Shown here: positions 33,319 through 41,326 of the stretch, piece by piece
How positions within the stretch are numbered: position 1 is the first letter of the stretch
Layout: each line of letters opens with the position of its first letter
Assembly: GCA_017512805.1 (NCBI GenBank)
Contig: JAFWES010000015.1
Coordinates: 1-64,000 of the forward strand
Direction of reading: 5' to 3'
DNA from: Clostridia bacterium
GTDB taxonomy: Bacteria > Bacillota > Clostridia > Christensenellales > Aristaeellaceae
DNA: 64,000 bases
Notes under the pieces: model-generated
Told to the model about the DNA's origin: nothing
The model's input: only the letters and a program-made list of their open reading frames with translations
Database searches by the model: none
Program-made: the position numbers and the translations under genes

Positions 33319-33975
33319 TCATGGGTTTCCGGACCGGGCCAGAAGAGGCCTGGCCACACGGGCGTTGAAGAACTCGATCAGCGGGCCCATGAAAAAGGCG
33401 GTAATGATCGTTCCGACGCCAACGATTTCAGGCACCTGTCCCCAGGTTCCGCCGCCCAGCAGGAACACAGCTGTCCCCGTAAGGACGCAGACCAGATCCG
33501 TCGCGATCCGGACATATTTGAACGGGCCCCACTTCCATTTGCCGGAGATCGTAATGGCGACGGAGTCATAGGTGGAAACGCCCAGATCCGCTGTCATATA
33601 CAGAGCGCTGCCGATGCAGATCACCACAATGCCCACCGCCAGGAAGAGCACGCGCAGGCCGACGCTCGGATCCGGAAACCATCCCTGCAGCGTTTCCAGT
33701 GTGAACTGGGTGATATATCCCAGCAGAAACAGGTTAATGAAGGTCGCGATGCCGATATTATGGCGGTTAAAGACCAAGCTGAAGCACAGCAGCACCGCGT
33801 TCACAATCATATACAGCGTTCCAAAGGGAATCGGAATCAGCTGATCCAGGCCGCTCATCAGGCTCTGGAACGGATCCACCCCAAACGCCGCCAGCTTAAA
33901 AAAGCCCACCGCGATGGCACAGATGACCACCCCGCAAAGAGACATCATAACCCTGCGCTTACTCACATGTTTCAT
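33319..33975 (-). CDS. YczE/YitT-family membrane protein
   Basis: 218 residues with five to six membrane helices. FFKLAAFGVDPFQSLMSGL (about 21-39) and TADLGVSTYDSVAITIS are the paired family motifs. Function unknown; members are linked with surfactin production or redox in bacilli but no firm role exists. I took the ATG at 33975; the 5' region holds the wreck of a phosphatase gene. Confidence 0.8.
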   Translation of the reverse strand: MKHVSKRRVMMSLCGVVICAIAVGFFKLAAFGVDPFQSLMSGLDQLIPIPFGTLYMIVNAVLLCFSLVFNRHNIGIATFINLFLLGYITQFTLETLQGWFPDPSVGLRVLFLAVGIVVICIGSALYMTADLGVSTYDSVAITISGKWKWGPFKYVRIATDLVCVLTGTAVFLLGGGTWGQVPEIVGVGTIITAFFMGPLIEFFNARVARPLLARSGNP

Positions 33976-34018
33976 AGGTTGGTATTTCCTCCCCCGAAAA
34001 AACTTCTGTTCCCTTCTC

Positions 34019-34304
34019 TCCGAACATGCCTTCTTCGGCGTCATTCGCTTCCGTCACCCCGTCCGTATAGACAAACAGGCAGTCCCCGGGATAAAGCTCA
34101 AAATCGCGGACATGGTATTTGGCCTTCTTCAGCGATTTCATTATTAGAAATCGAGAATTGGCTCAGCTTCCGGATATGGGGATCGTAAACGGTTTCCCAG
34201 TAATAGGTATTGCTGATGAAGAGCAGCACCGCGGAAACCGCCAGGATCATCACAGTCATAAGGAGATTGACTTTAAATGACAGAGACAGCTTCCGTCTGT
34301 TCAT
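34019..34304 (-). pseudogene. SpoIIE-type PP2C phosphatase with large internal deletion
   Basis: The start (34304) encodes a membrane-sensor beginning, SLSFKVNLLMTVMILAVSAV plus an extracellular start, and ends in a shifted frame near 34141. From there a second frame reads FELYPGDCLFVYTDGVTEAN, the hallmark last part of SpoIIE/RsbU phosphatases. The several hundred residues between are missing and the frames do not match, so it is a dead gene. Confidence 0.7.
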
Positions 34305-34562
34305 CGCTCACTCAGCCTCCTTCTGATCCGCTGCGCGGGAACCCGTTTTTCCCGGTTCTTTGCCCCTTGCTGTTTCGCGCTTTATTATACAGAAAAGCAA
34401 AGCGTACTTCAATCGTATCATTCGATCTTTTTATGTTCCGGAAACAGGAGAACCGGCCCTTTTTTCATTCCCTGAATGGACCAGATTTCTTTATGCACCC
34501 TTGCAATAACAGGGGAATTCGCATACAATATGCGCATTCGAAACGAAAGGAGAAAAGAGAGT

Positions 34563-34982
34563 ATGCAATACCGGAGATTTGACAACGTATATGCGGTCCG
34601 CATCGACAAGGGCGAAGAGATCATGGCCAAGCTCAGGGAGCTCTGCGGCGCCGAGAACATCCGCTTCGCGCAGGTCGACGCCATCGGCGCCTCTGAGCAC
34701 GCCGTCATCGGCGTCTATGATCTGACCACTCAGGAATATAACAGGGAATCATGTGCCGGCTTCTGTGAAATCACGAACCTCTCCGGCAACGTCACCACCG
34801 TCCATAACGAACCTTACATTCATCTCCACGCCACGCTGGCCGATCAGCAAAACAGGATCCACGGCGGTCATGTGCTGGAGCTGACAGTCGGCGCAACCTG
34901 CGAAATGTTTATCCGGGTTATCGATGCCCCGGTGGGCAGAATCCATGATGACCTGCTTGGGATCAACCTGTGGACCTTCTGA
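34563..34982 (+). CDS. PPC/DUF296-domain protein
   Basis: 139 residues, start ATG 34563 with AAAGGAG upstream. RIDKGEEIMAKLRELCGAENIRFAQVDAIGA (split), GNVTTVHNEPYIHLHATLADQQNRIHGGHVLE (split) with the HLH and HGGHV histidines of the family's metal site, then a last strand. In plants the PPC domain joins AT-hook factors; the bacterial stand-alone form is of unknown role. Ends at a terminator. Confidence 0.88.
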   Translation: MQYRRFDNVYAVRIDKGEEIMAKLRELCGAENIRFAQVDAIGASEHAVIGVYDLTTQEYNRESCAGFCEITNLSGNVTTVHNEPYIHLHATLADQQNRIHGGHVLELTVGATCEMFIRVIDAPVGRIHDDLLGINLWTF

Positions 34983-35017
34983 AAAGGAGACAGGGGACGG
35001 TTCTCTGTCTCCTTTTT
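34982..35017 (+). terminator. terminator with REP-like core
   Basis: AAAAGGAGACAG (34982-34993), loop GGGACGGTTCT, CTGTCTCCTTTT (35005-35016): 12 pairs plus T-run. The loop-proximal core (GACAGGGGACGGTTCTCTGTC) resembles a palindrome family scattered in many bacteria and linked with Y1 transposases. Confidence 0.75.
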
Positions 35018-35219
35018 CATTGGCAGCATGTCTCCATTCTCAAGGGCGGCATACGTTTCCGCTCCGAAAATACAAGGTTGTATTATTGGGGCACGGGGTG
35101 TACAACGCACCCGTCAATGACCTTCAGGCGAACCGGGAAAAAAGGACGGTATGAACCACGGAATTCATAGCTCAGTCAGAATACAATGACGAAAAGCTCG
35201 CCGCAACGAGGAGGAGAAC

Positions 35220-35924
35220 ATGAAAAATATTCTGATCACAGGCGCTGCGGGCGGCTTGGGTATCGCGCTAGTGAATGAATACCTGTCCCGGGGATTCCGG
35301 ATTTTTGCCGCGGATATTGTTCCGGAAGAGGAGGCGCTCAGCAGACTGCCGGATGAAAAAGACAGGTTGTTCTACCTGCCTACGGATGTAACGGACACGG
35401 GCGCCGTTGACGCCCTGGCCAGGTTTGTTTCGGCCCGAACAGACTCTCTGGACATCATTATCAGCGCCGCCGGCATTATTCGACCGGAAAGCGAGGATCT
35501 GCTGGAGGATTTTGATATCGACGGCTCCATCCGGCTCTTCGATGTAAACGCGCTGGGGCCGCTTCGGATCGCCAAGGCCATGATCGGACTGCTGCGCGCC
35601 GGGAAAGACAAGGTGCTGGTCAACATTTCATCCGAGGCAGGCAGCATGACGTCTCATGCGGATTATATTATGCGCTACGATTACTGCATGTCCAAGGCAG
35701 CGCTGAATATCCAGTCCGTGATTTTGCAGCGGTACCTGAAGCCGGAGGGAATCCGGGTATTGCTGATTAATCCGGGTTGGATGCATACGCCCATGGGAGG
35801 ACCGGACGCGCCTGTGGATCCGGCGGACTCCGCCCGGGGAATCGCGGAACTGGCCGAGGAGCTGCGTGGAAACCTGGACCGGTATATGTACTGGAACTAT
35901 AACAAAACGGAACGTCCCTGGTAA
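35220..35924 (+). CDS. short-chain dehydrogenase/reductase
   Basis: 234 residues, classical SDR. The NAD(P) site is ITGAAGGLG (6-14); AAGIIRPES, active-site YDYCMSKAALN (Tyr-x3-Lys, about 160-165) and INPGWMHTPM follow. GAGGAGG precedes the ATG. Substrate unknown. Monocistronic, opposite the MATE gene. Confidence 0.88.
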   Translation: MKNILITGAAGGLGIALVNEYLSRGFRIFAADIVPEEEALSRLPDEKDRLFYLPTDVTDTGAVDALARFVSARTDSLDIIISAAGIIRPESEDLLEDFDIDGSIRLFDVNALGPLRIAKAMIGLLRAGKDKVLVNISSEAGSMTSHADYIMRYDYCMSKAALNIQSVILQRYLKPEGIRVLLINPGWMHTPMGGPDAPVDPADSARGIAELAEELRGNLDRYMYWNYNKTERPW

Positions 35925-35946
35925 TCGGGGAGAATGTCCGTCCCTC

Positions 35947-37338
35947 TCACTTTTGCATTTCGGCCGGCAGTTTTTTCCTCCAGATTCCCTTTCTGTACGC
36001 GATGACGCTCATCACCATCCCCAGGAACCAGGAAATCAGCAGCGACGCGAAAATCGCGTGGGGAGACCCCTGCGGGAAGGCTTCGCTGCGGGTCAGGCCC
36101 GCCAGCAGATAGGCCAGGGGCATCCGCAGGATCACGGTGGAAATAACGCTGATCCACATGGGCACCAGGGTGTCCCCCGCGCCGCGCATGACCCCCTGCA
36201 GCACCTGCGTCACCGCGAAGCAGATGTATCCGAAGCTGAGCCACATCAGCCCCTGGCGCCCCAGCTCCATCACTTCCGGCGTGCTGGTGAACATGGCGAT
36301 CAGATTTTTGCCGAACAGCAGGATCACCGCCACCAGCGCCACCGAAACGGACAACGCCAGCTTCAGCATGTCCCTGACGCCGGATTTCAGCCTTTCCGTC
36401 TTCATGGCGCCGATATTCTGGCCAATATAGGTGGTAGCCGCCGTGCCGAAGGTGAAATTGGGCATCATGGCGAATCCGTCCACCCGCATGACGGCCACAT
36501 TGGTAGCGATCACGGCGGTTCCCATGGAATTGACAAGCCCCTGTACCAGGATAGCGGCGCAGGAGAAGATGGCACTGGTGATCCCCGCCGGAATGCCCAG
36601 ACCGCACAGCTGACGCAGGATATGCCTGTCCGGCCGCAGCGTCTTCCCGTTGATATCCAGCAGATCGCGCATCCGCAGAATCCGGATGACGCACAGCGTC
36701 CCGGAAACCGCCTGGGCCAAGATGGTCGCCCATGCCACGCCCGCAATCCCCATGTGAAAGCTGGCCACAAACACAATATCCAGAACGATGTTCAGTAGAC
36801 TGGCGATAATCAGGAAAATCAGGGGAAACACGCTGTCTCCCATTCCCCTGAGCACCCCGGACAGAATATTATACGCCCCGCCGCCCAGGAAGCCGATGAA
36901 AATGATCTGCAGGTAAATCACGGACCCCGCGGCCACATCCTCCGGCGGATTGGTCAGCCCGATGAGGAACGGAGTGGACAGATACCCGACCGCGGACATC
37001 AGCAGCCCGCTGGCCAGGGTCAGCAGCATGGTGTTTCCCACGGTCCGGGACAGGGTTTCCCGGTCCCGGGCGCCAAAATACTGAGCGGACAGAATGCCCG
37101 CTCCGGTGGCAATACCCATAAAAAGCACCAGCAGCAGGTTCAGGATGGGCCCGGCCGTTCCCACGGCGGCCAGGGCCGTATCCCCGATATACTGGCCCAC
37201 AATGATGGAATCGACCGTATTGTACAGCTGCTGGGCAAAATTCCCGATCAGCAGCGGAACGGAAAACTTCGCCAGCACCGTCAGCGGCGCTCCGACGGTC
37301 ATGTCCTGCGTGCCGAATAAAGATCTGATACCGCTCAT
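35947..37338 (-). CDS. MATE-family efflux transporter
   Basis: 463 residues, 12 membrane helices in two bundles, DinF/NorM type (FSVPLLIGNFAQQLYNTVDSIIVGQY, split at the Tyr; the second bundle opens with LCGLGIPAGITSAIFSCAAIL). It exports organic cations or drugs in exchange for Na+ or H+; substrate unknown. Own promoter at 37373-37401. Confidence 0.9.
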   Translation of the reverse strand: MSGIRSLFGTQDMTVGAPLTVLAKFSVPLLIGNFAQQLYNTVDSIIVGQYIGDTALAAVGTAGPILNLLLVLFMGIATGAGILSAQYFGARDRETLSRTVGNTMLLTLASGLLMSAVGYLSTPFLIGLTNPPEDVAAGSVIYLQIIFIGFLGGGAYNILSGVLRGMGDSVFPLIFLIIASLLNIVLDIVFVASFHMGIAGVAWATILAQAVSGTLCVIRILRMRDLLDINGKTLRPDRHILRQLCGLGIPAGITSAIFSCAAILVQGLVNSMGTAVIATNVAVMRVDGFAMMPNFTFGTAATTYIGQNIGAMKTERLKSGVRDMLKLALSVSVALVAVILLFGKNLIAMFTSTPEVMELGRQGLMWLSFGYICFAVTQVLQGVMRGAGDTLVPMWISVISTVILRMPLAYLLAGLTRSEAFPQGSPHAIFASLLISWFLGMVMSVIAYRKGIWRKKLPAEMQK

Positions 37339-37372
37339 GCCCGGGCTCCTTCCTCAAAAGCGTCCTAGGAGG

Positions 37373-37401
37373 AGTATATCAGCGACAGGTTCCGTGCGCA
37401 A
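37373..37401 (-). promoter_or_regulatory. promoter of the MATE gene
   Basis: TTGCGC (37396-37401), 17 bases, TATACT (37373-37378), 35 bases before the ATG. Confidence 0.55.
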
Positions 37402-37480
37402 CGATATGGATTCCCGCTCCCCCCAACGACCTGCCGTGTTCCCGGGGCAGAGCGGAAGCATCCTTTTTCGGGGCTTTCCC

Positions 37481-38749
37481 TTAGGCCCAGACGATCCAGA
37501 TGTACAGGTACCCCACCAGCACCGCGGTCAGCGTATAGGGCACGCCGATCCGCATGAAATCCTTAAAGGAGACCTGATATCCTTCCTTCCGCAGCAGACC
37601 CACCGTCGCGATATTCGCCGAGGCGCCGATGGGGGTAATATTTCCTCCCAGGGTCGCCCCGCTCAGCAGGCCGAAGTACAGCAGATAGGGTTCAATCCCC
37701 ATGGTCTGGGTCACGGCGGTCAGCACCGGCAGCATCGTCGCCACGTAGGGAATATTGTCCACGAAGGCGGAAACCGCCACAGACCCCCAGACCACCACGG
37801 TGTACAGCAGGAAGATATTGTTCCCGCCCACCCTGACGATCAGGCCGGCAAAGTCGTCGATGATCCCCGCGGCGGTCAGCCCGCCGATGACCACAAACAG
37901 TCCGGTCAGCAGCCCCAGGGTTTCAAAATCCAGGTTCTTCACCGCGCTGACCGCGCTGTCCGTCTTCCTGCTCCGGATCAGGTCAATCACCATGGTGGCC
38001 AGCGCCAGCACCCCGCAGATGATGCCGTTGATCATCGCCGGGGTTCCCGGAATAAAGGAAGCGATGATCAGCCCGGCCACCATGGCCAGCAGCATCACCG
38101 TGGGCATGTAATCCGTGACCTGGATGGCAGCCCCGGCGGATACCGGCGCCTTGTCCTTCCGGAACAGCGCCATCATCACCGGCACCGTCGCCAGCGCCCC
38201 CAGCTCCACGGCAAAGAAGATGCCGGGCCGCCCCTTCATCCAGAAGAATTCCATGAAATTCATGTTGGCGTAGTCCCCCAGCATAATGGAGGTCGTGTCC
38301 CCCACCAGGGTCGCCGCCCCCTGCAGGTTGGAGGAAACGGAGATGGACAGCAGCATGGGCACCGGGTTCAGCTTCAGCTTTTTGCACACCGCCAGGCCCA
38401 CCGGCGCCACCATCAGCACGGTGGCCACGTTGTCAATGAAGGCGGAAATCAAGCCCGAAAACAGGGACATCAGGATGGTCACCCACATCACGTTTTTCGA
38501 TCTGCCCAGCAGCAGATCCGCCAGACGGCCGGGCATCTGCGAGGCGATAAAATAGTCCACGATGATCATGGTTCCCGCCATCATCAGCAGTACGTTCCAG
38601 TTGACGACGGATCCCAGTTCGTTCAGGGGCAGGATCCCCGCAGCCAGATAGACGGCCGCCACCCCTAGGGCGTAGAACGGCCGGTATTTCGGAATGGCAA
38701 TCATCAGGACATACATCAGCACAAACAGCACCAGCGCCAGAATTTTCAT
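37481..38749 (-). CDS. ArsB/SLC13-type anion carrier (P-protein like)
   Basis: 422 residues, about 11 membrane helices. The family's inverted repeats are visible as FIDNVATVLMVAP (first half) and FVDNIPYVATMLPV (second half), each with the Asp-Asn-hairpin motif, plus SGATLGGNITPIGASAN near the end. These carriers move arsenite, dicarboxylates, sulfate or Na+; no ars gene lies nearby, so the substrate is open. ATG 38749 gives 8 bases to GGGAG; 38764 is an alternative. Confidence 0.85.
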   Translation of the reverse strand: MKILALVLFVLMYVLMIAIPKYRPFYALGVAAVYLAAGILPLNELGSVVNWNVLLMMAGTMIIVDYFIASQMPGRLADLLLGRSKNVMWVTILMSLFSGLISAFIDNVATVLMVAPVGLAVCKKLKLNPVPMLLSISVSSNLQGAATLVGDTTSIMLGDYANMNFMEFFWMKGRPGIFFAVELGALATVPVMMALFRKDKAPVSAGAAIQVTDYMPTVMLLAMVAGLIIASFIPGTPAMINGIICGVLALATMVIDLIRSRKTDSAVSAVKNLDFETLGLLTGLFVVIGGLTAAGIIDDFAGLIVRVGGNNIFLLYTVVVWGSVAVSAFVDNIPYVATMLPVLTAVTQTMGIEPYLLYFGLLSGATLGGNITPIGASANIATVGLLRKEGYQVSFKDFMRIGVPYTLTAVLVGYLYIWIVWA

Positions 38750-38829
38750 CATCCATGCTCCCATCGTTATTCATTGCCCGCCGCGGCAAAGGAAAAGGCC
38801 CTGCCTCGTCAGAACGCCGTGATACAGGT

Positions 38830-40359
38830 TTACACCTGCTCAAAACGGACGTTTTCCCCGTCTCCCTCTGTCCGGATCCGGAAGGCGCAGGTCTTCAGGT
38901 CCGCGTCCAGTTCCGCCTCGCAGCCTTCCCGCTGCCAGCGGATTCTGATGCGGTGATCCGCCTCCCGGCCGATCTCCATTTTCGCGTCGAAGCCGAAGGC
39001 CCGGCAGGTGTTCCGCAGCCGCATCAGGGTCAGCTGATCCCGCACCAGCGGCCATTTCAGCCGCCGCTCCGCCTCTTCCCGGCTCAGGTTGGTCCGGTTG
39101 ATCTCCTTGTGGGCCGCCTCTCCGCCCTGGCGGACCGCCTCCACATCGTTCTCCCCGGCGAACAGGTCCAGATACCATACCTGCGGCTTCCCGGGCATGA
39201 ACAGCTGAAGAGCCCGGGCCAGCAGCATCTTCCGGCTGTCCGCTCCCAAGGCGCTGAAGTAGGTGGCGTTCACCTGGTAATACATGTTCTTTTTTCCGTG
39301 CAGGTTCTTGATCATCCCACCCCGGGACACGATCAGATCGATCAGCCCCTGAATCCGCTCCTCCGGAACCAGTCCCTTCAGATCCAGCATCGGAATCCCG
39401 TCATGGCATCCCAGCATGTTGACAGAGCGAATCCCGCTGTCCCGCTGCTCCCTGGCCCATTGTTCCAAATACTGTCCGTCCTGATGTTCGATGGCGTCGA
39501 TCACCAGCCCCGGCAGGAAGAAGTCATAGGTCATATACCCCTTCTCCGCCAGTGCGCGGTAGCTCCCCGCCTCATAGGGATCATGAATCTCCGGCAGCAG
39601 GGTCAGCCCCCTGGCTTCCGCCATCTTCCGGATGCGTTCCAGCATCTCCCACGTCTCCGGCGCGTTCATGAAATTCCGCCGGCCGGGGATTTTGGACGCG
39701 TATCCGAATGCGTCCAGCCGGATGATGGCCGCGCCGTATCCGGCCAGCTGATCCAGCACCTTTTCGTAGTAGGTCCAGACCATGGGGTTTTCCACGTTCA
39801 GGTCCATCTGGCCCAGATAACGCTTCTTCCCGGTTTCCGGATCCGTATCCACCTGCTGATAGAAGGTATTCCAGTACGGCACCTTCCGTCCGTCCGGAAA
39901 TTCCACCATCAGCAGCGGCAGCCCCGGTTTCCGGAAGAACATATCCCGGATCAGCTCCTCCTTCGGCTGGATGTAGCCCTCCGGGGTCATCTCCCCTTTT
40001 CCTTCCCAAAAGCGGTTCCAGTCGATGAAGAAATCCCGGTAGGCCGATTGCTCCCCCTTCTCCAGAATATCCCGGAAGGGAGGGCTCTGGACGGAAAGAT
40101 GATTCAGGATAAAGTCCAGTTTCAGGTCCAGCCCCAGCTGTTTCAGCCGCGCCAGGGCTTGCGGGGTGGCCATTTTCGGCTCCAGGTCATAGCTTTTGAC
40201 CGAGAACCCCCGGTCCAGGTCCGTCTGATACAGGCTGGGCAGGATATAAAAGGAGCGAAAAGCTCCCGCCATCTCCGGTTTTTCCAGAAGCTCCGCGATC
40301 TGTTCCAGATTGCCTCCCAGGCTGTCCGGGTACGCGTTGAGCATGACGCCGCTGTTCAT
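38830..40359 (-). CDS. GH13_18 glycoside phosphorylase (sucrose phosphorylase-like)
   Basis: 509 residues. The alpha-amylase-type triad is in place: nucleophile Asp in IIRLDAFGYA (about 213), acid Glu in LLPEIHD (about 253), Asp in LGCHDGIPM (about 308), with DFILNHLS early. Absence of signal peptide and the YQTDLDRGF and NVENPMVWTYY segments point to sucrose phosphorylase, but glucosylglycerate and related phosphorylases share this subfamily. Seven bases separate its start from the kinase gene upstream, so a shared pathway is likely: phosphorolysis gives glucose-1-phosphate. Confidence 0.88.
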   Translation of the reverse strand: MNSGVMLNAYPDSLGGNLEQIAELLEKPEMAGAFRSFYILPSLYQTDLDRGFSVKSYDLEPKMATPQALARLKQLGLDLKLDFILNHLSVQSPPFRDILEKGEQSAYRDFFIDWNRFWEGKGEMTPEGYIQPKEELIRDMFFRKPGLPLLMVEFPDGRKVPYWNTFYQQVDTDPETGKKRYLGQMDLNVENPMVWTYYEKVLDQLAGYGAAIIRLDAFGYASKIPGRRNFMNAPETWEMLERIRKMAEARGLTLLPEIHDPYEAGSYRALAEKGYMTYDFFLPGLVIDAIEHQDGQYLEQWAREQRDSGIRSVNMLGCHDGIPMLDLKGLVPEERIQGLIDLIVSRGGMIKNLHGKKNMYYQVNATYFSALGADSRKMLLARALQLFMPGKPQVWYLDLFAGENDVEAVRQGGEAAHKEINRTNLSREEAERRLKWPLVRDQLTLMRLRNTCRAFGFDAKMEIGREADHRIRIRWQREGCEAELDADLKTCAFRIRTEGDGENVRFEQV

Positions 40360-40366
40360 CTTCCCC

Positions 40367-41272
40367 TCACTCCTCCGCCATCCGTTTCCGGTATTCGCCG
40401 TAAGTCAGGATATCCCCCTGTTTGCTCAGAATGATCTTCGCCTTGTGCGCCTGGGCTTCCAGCTTTCGCTGTTCAATCTCCAGCACCATGGTGGTAAAGG
40501 CGCTGTCCGTCATGCCGTCCCGGTTCCGGGCCCGGCGATGGGCCAAGGTCTCCCCCGGCGTGGAGTTCAGCAGGATGGGGATATCCACCCCCTCCAGGCA
40601 GTCGCTGTTCCCATGGGTCCATTCCACAATCAGCACCCGTACCGCGGAAAAGTCAACGGTTTCGTACCACAGCTCCGTGGTCTCCCGGCCCATCCGCTTC
40701 AGAGCGATGCGCTCCTCCCCCTGATGGAACCGGGCCAGAATATCCGAAACCTCATCAAAATCCGTCTCGGCAGGGGTCCCCAGGTATCCCGTCAAAGCCC
40801 TTTTTCCGGCCTTCAGGTACACGTCCCGCCAGGCTTCATCCGCCGGCGCGGGATCCGCGTCCTGCTCCGCCTGCCACAGCTGCCGCAGCCGCCCGCTGAT
40901 CTCCGGGGTCACCATGCCCTGGTTCACCAGCCCCCGCAGGCCTCCCTGGCGGAAAACCCTTACCCGCTCCAGATCATTGTCCCGGGGAATCCGCCTGGGA
41001 TAGTTATCCCCGCTGAGAACATAGGTCCCGATCCCCGCATCCCGCAGGCAGAAACCCAGCACGGAGGCAATCTCGCTTTTCCCGACGCCGCTTCCGCCGC
41101 AGATCGCCACCACCGTCCGCCTTTGACCCCGGGCCTCCAATTCCTTCATCAGCTCCGGAAAGATCACCCCGGCCTTCCGGATGTGCTCCTCCCCGATTTT
41201 GACCTGATCCCCCGGCATATCCCCGTGGGGGATGTCTCCCGTGATTTCGGGCATCTTCCATTGCTCCTGCAT
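40367..41272 (-). CDS. P-loop kinase, uridine-kinase/APS-kinase-like (301 aa)
   Basis: Walker A is ICGGSGVGKSE (about 57-67), then YVLSGDNYPRRIPRDND, where the second acidic motif sits, and VLIVEWTHGNS (about 212-222) and an R-rich lid (LAHRRARNRDG). It resembles nucleoside/phosphoribulokinase-like kinases, but residues 1-50 and the central part are unusual. It is tightly linked to the GH13_18 phosphorylase, so it may phosphorylate the sugar or acid released by phosphorolysis (inference). Confidence 0.7.
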   Translation of the reverse strand: MQEQWKMPEITGDIPHGDMPGDQVKIGEEHIRKAGVIFPELMKELEARGQRRTVVAICGGSGVGKSEIASVLGFCLRDAGIGTYVLSGDNYPRRIPRDNDLERVRVFRQGGLRGLVNQGMVTPEISGRLRQLWQAEQDADPAPADEAWRDVYLKAGKRALTGYLGTPAETDFDEVSDILARFHQGEERIALKRMGRETTELWYETVDFSAVRVLIVEWTHGNSDCLEGVDIPILLNSTPGETLAHRRARNRDGMTDSAFTTMVLEIEQRKLEAQAHKAKIILSKQGDILTYGEYRKRMAEE

Positions 41273-41326
41273 GTCTGTTTTCCTCTTTCTTCTTTTTTCC
41301 TTGGGTTCGGATCATCGGCCGTCCTT

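Noticed and set aside
35160..35190. ATAGCTCAGT, like a tRNA D-arm
   Set aside because: No acceptor stem, anticodon arm or T-arm (GGTTCGA) follows at the right distance.
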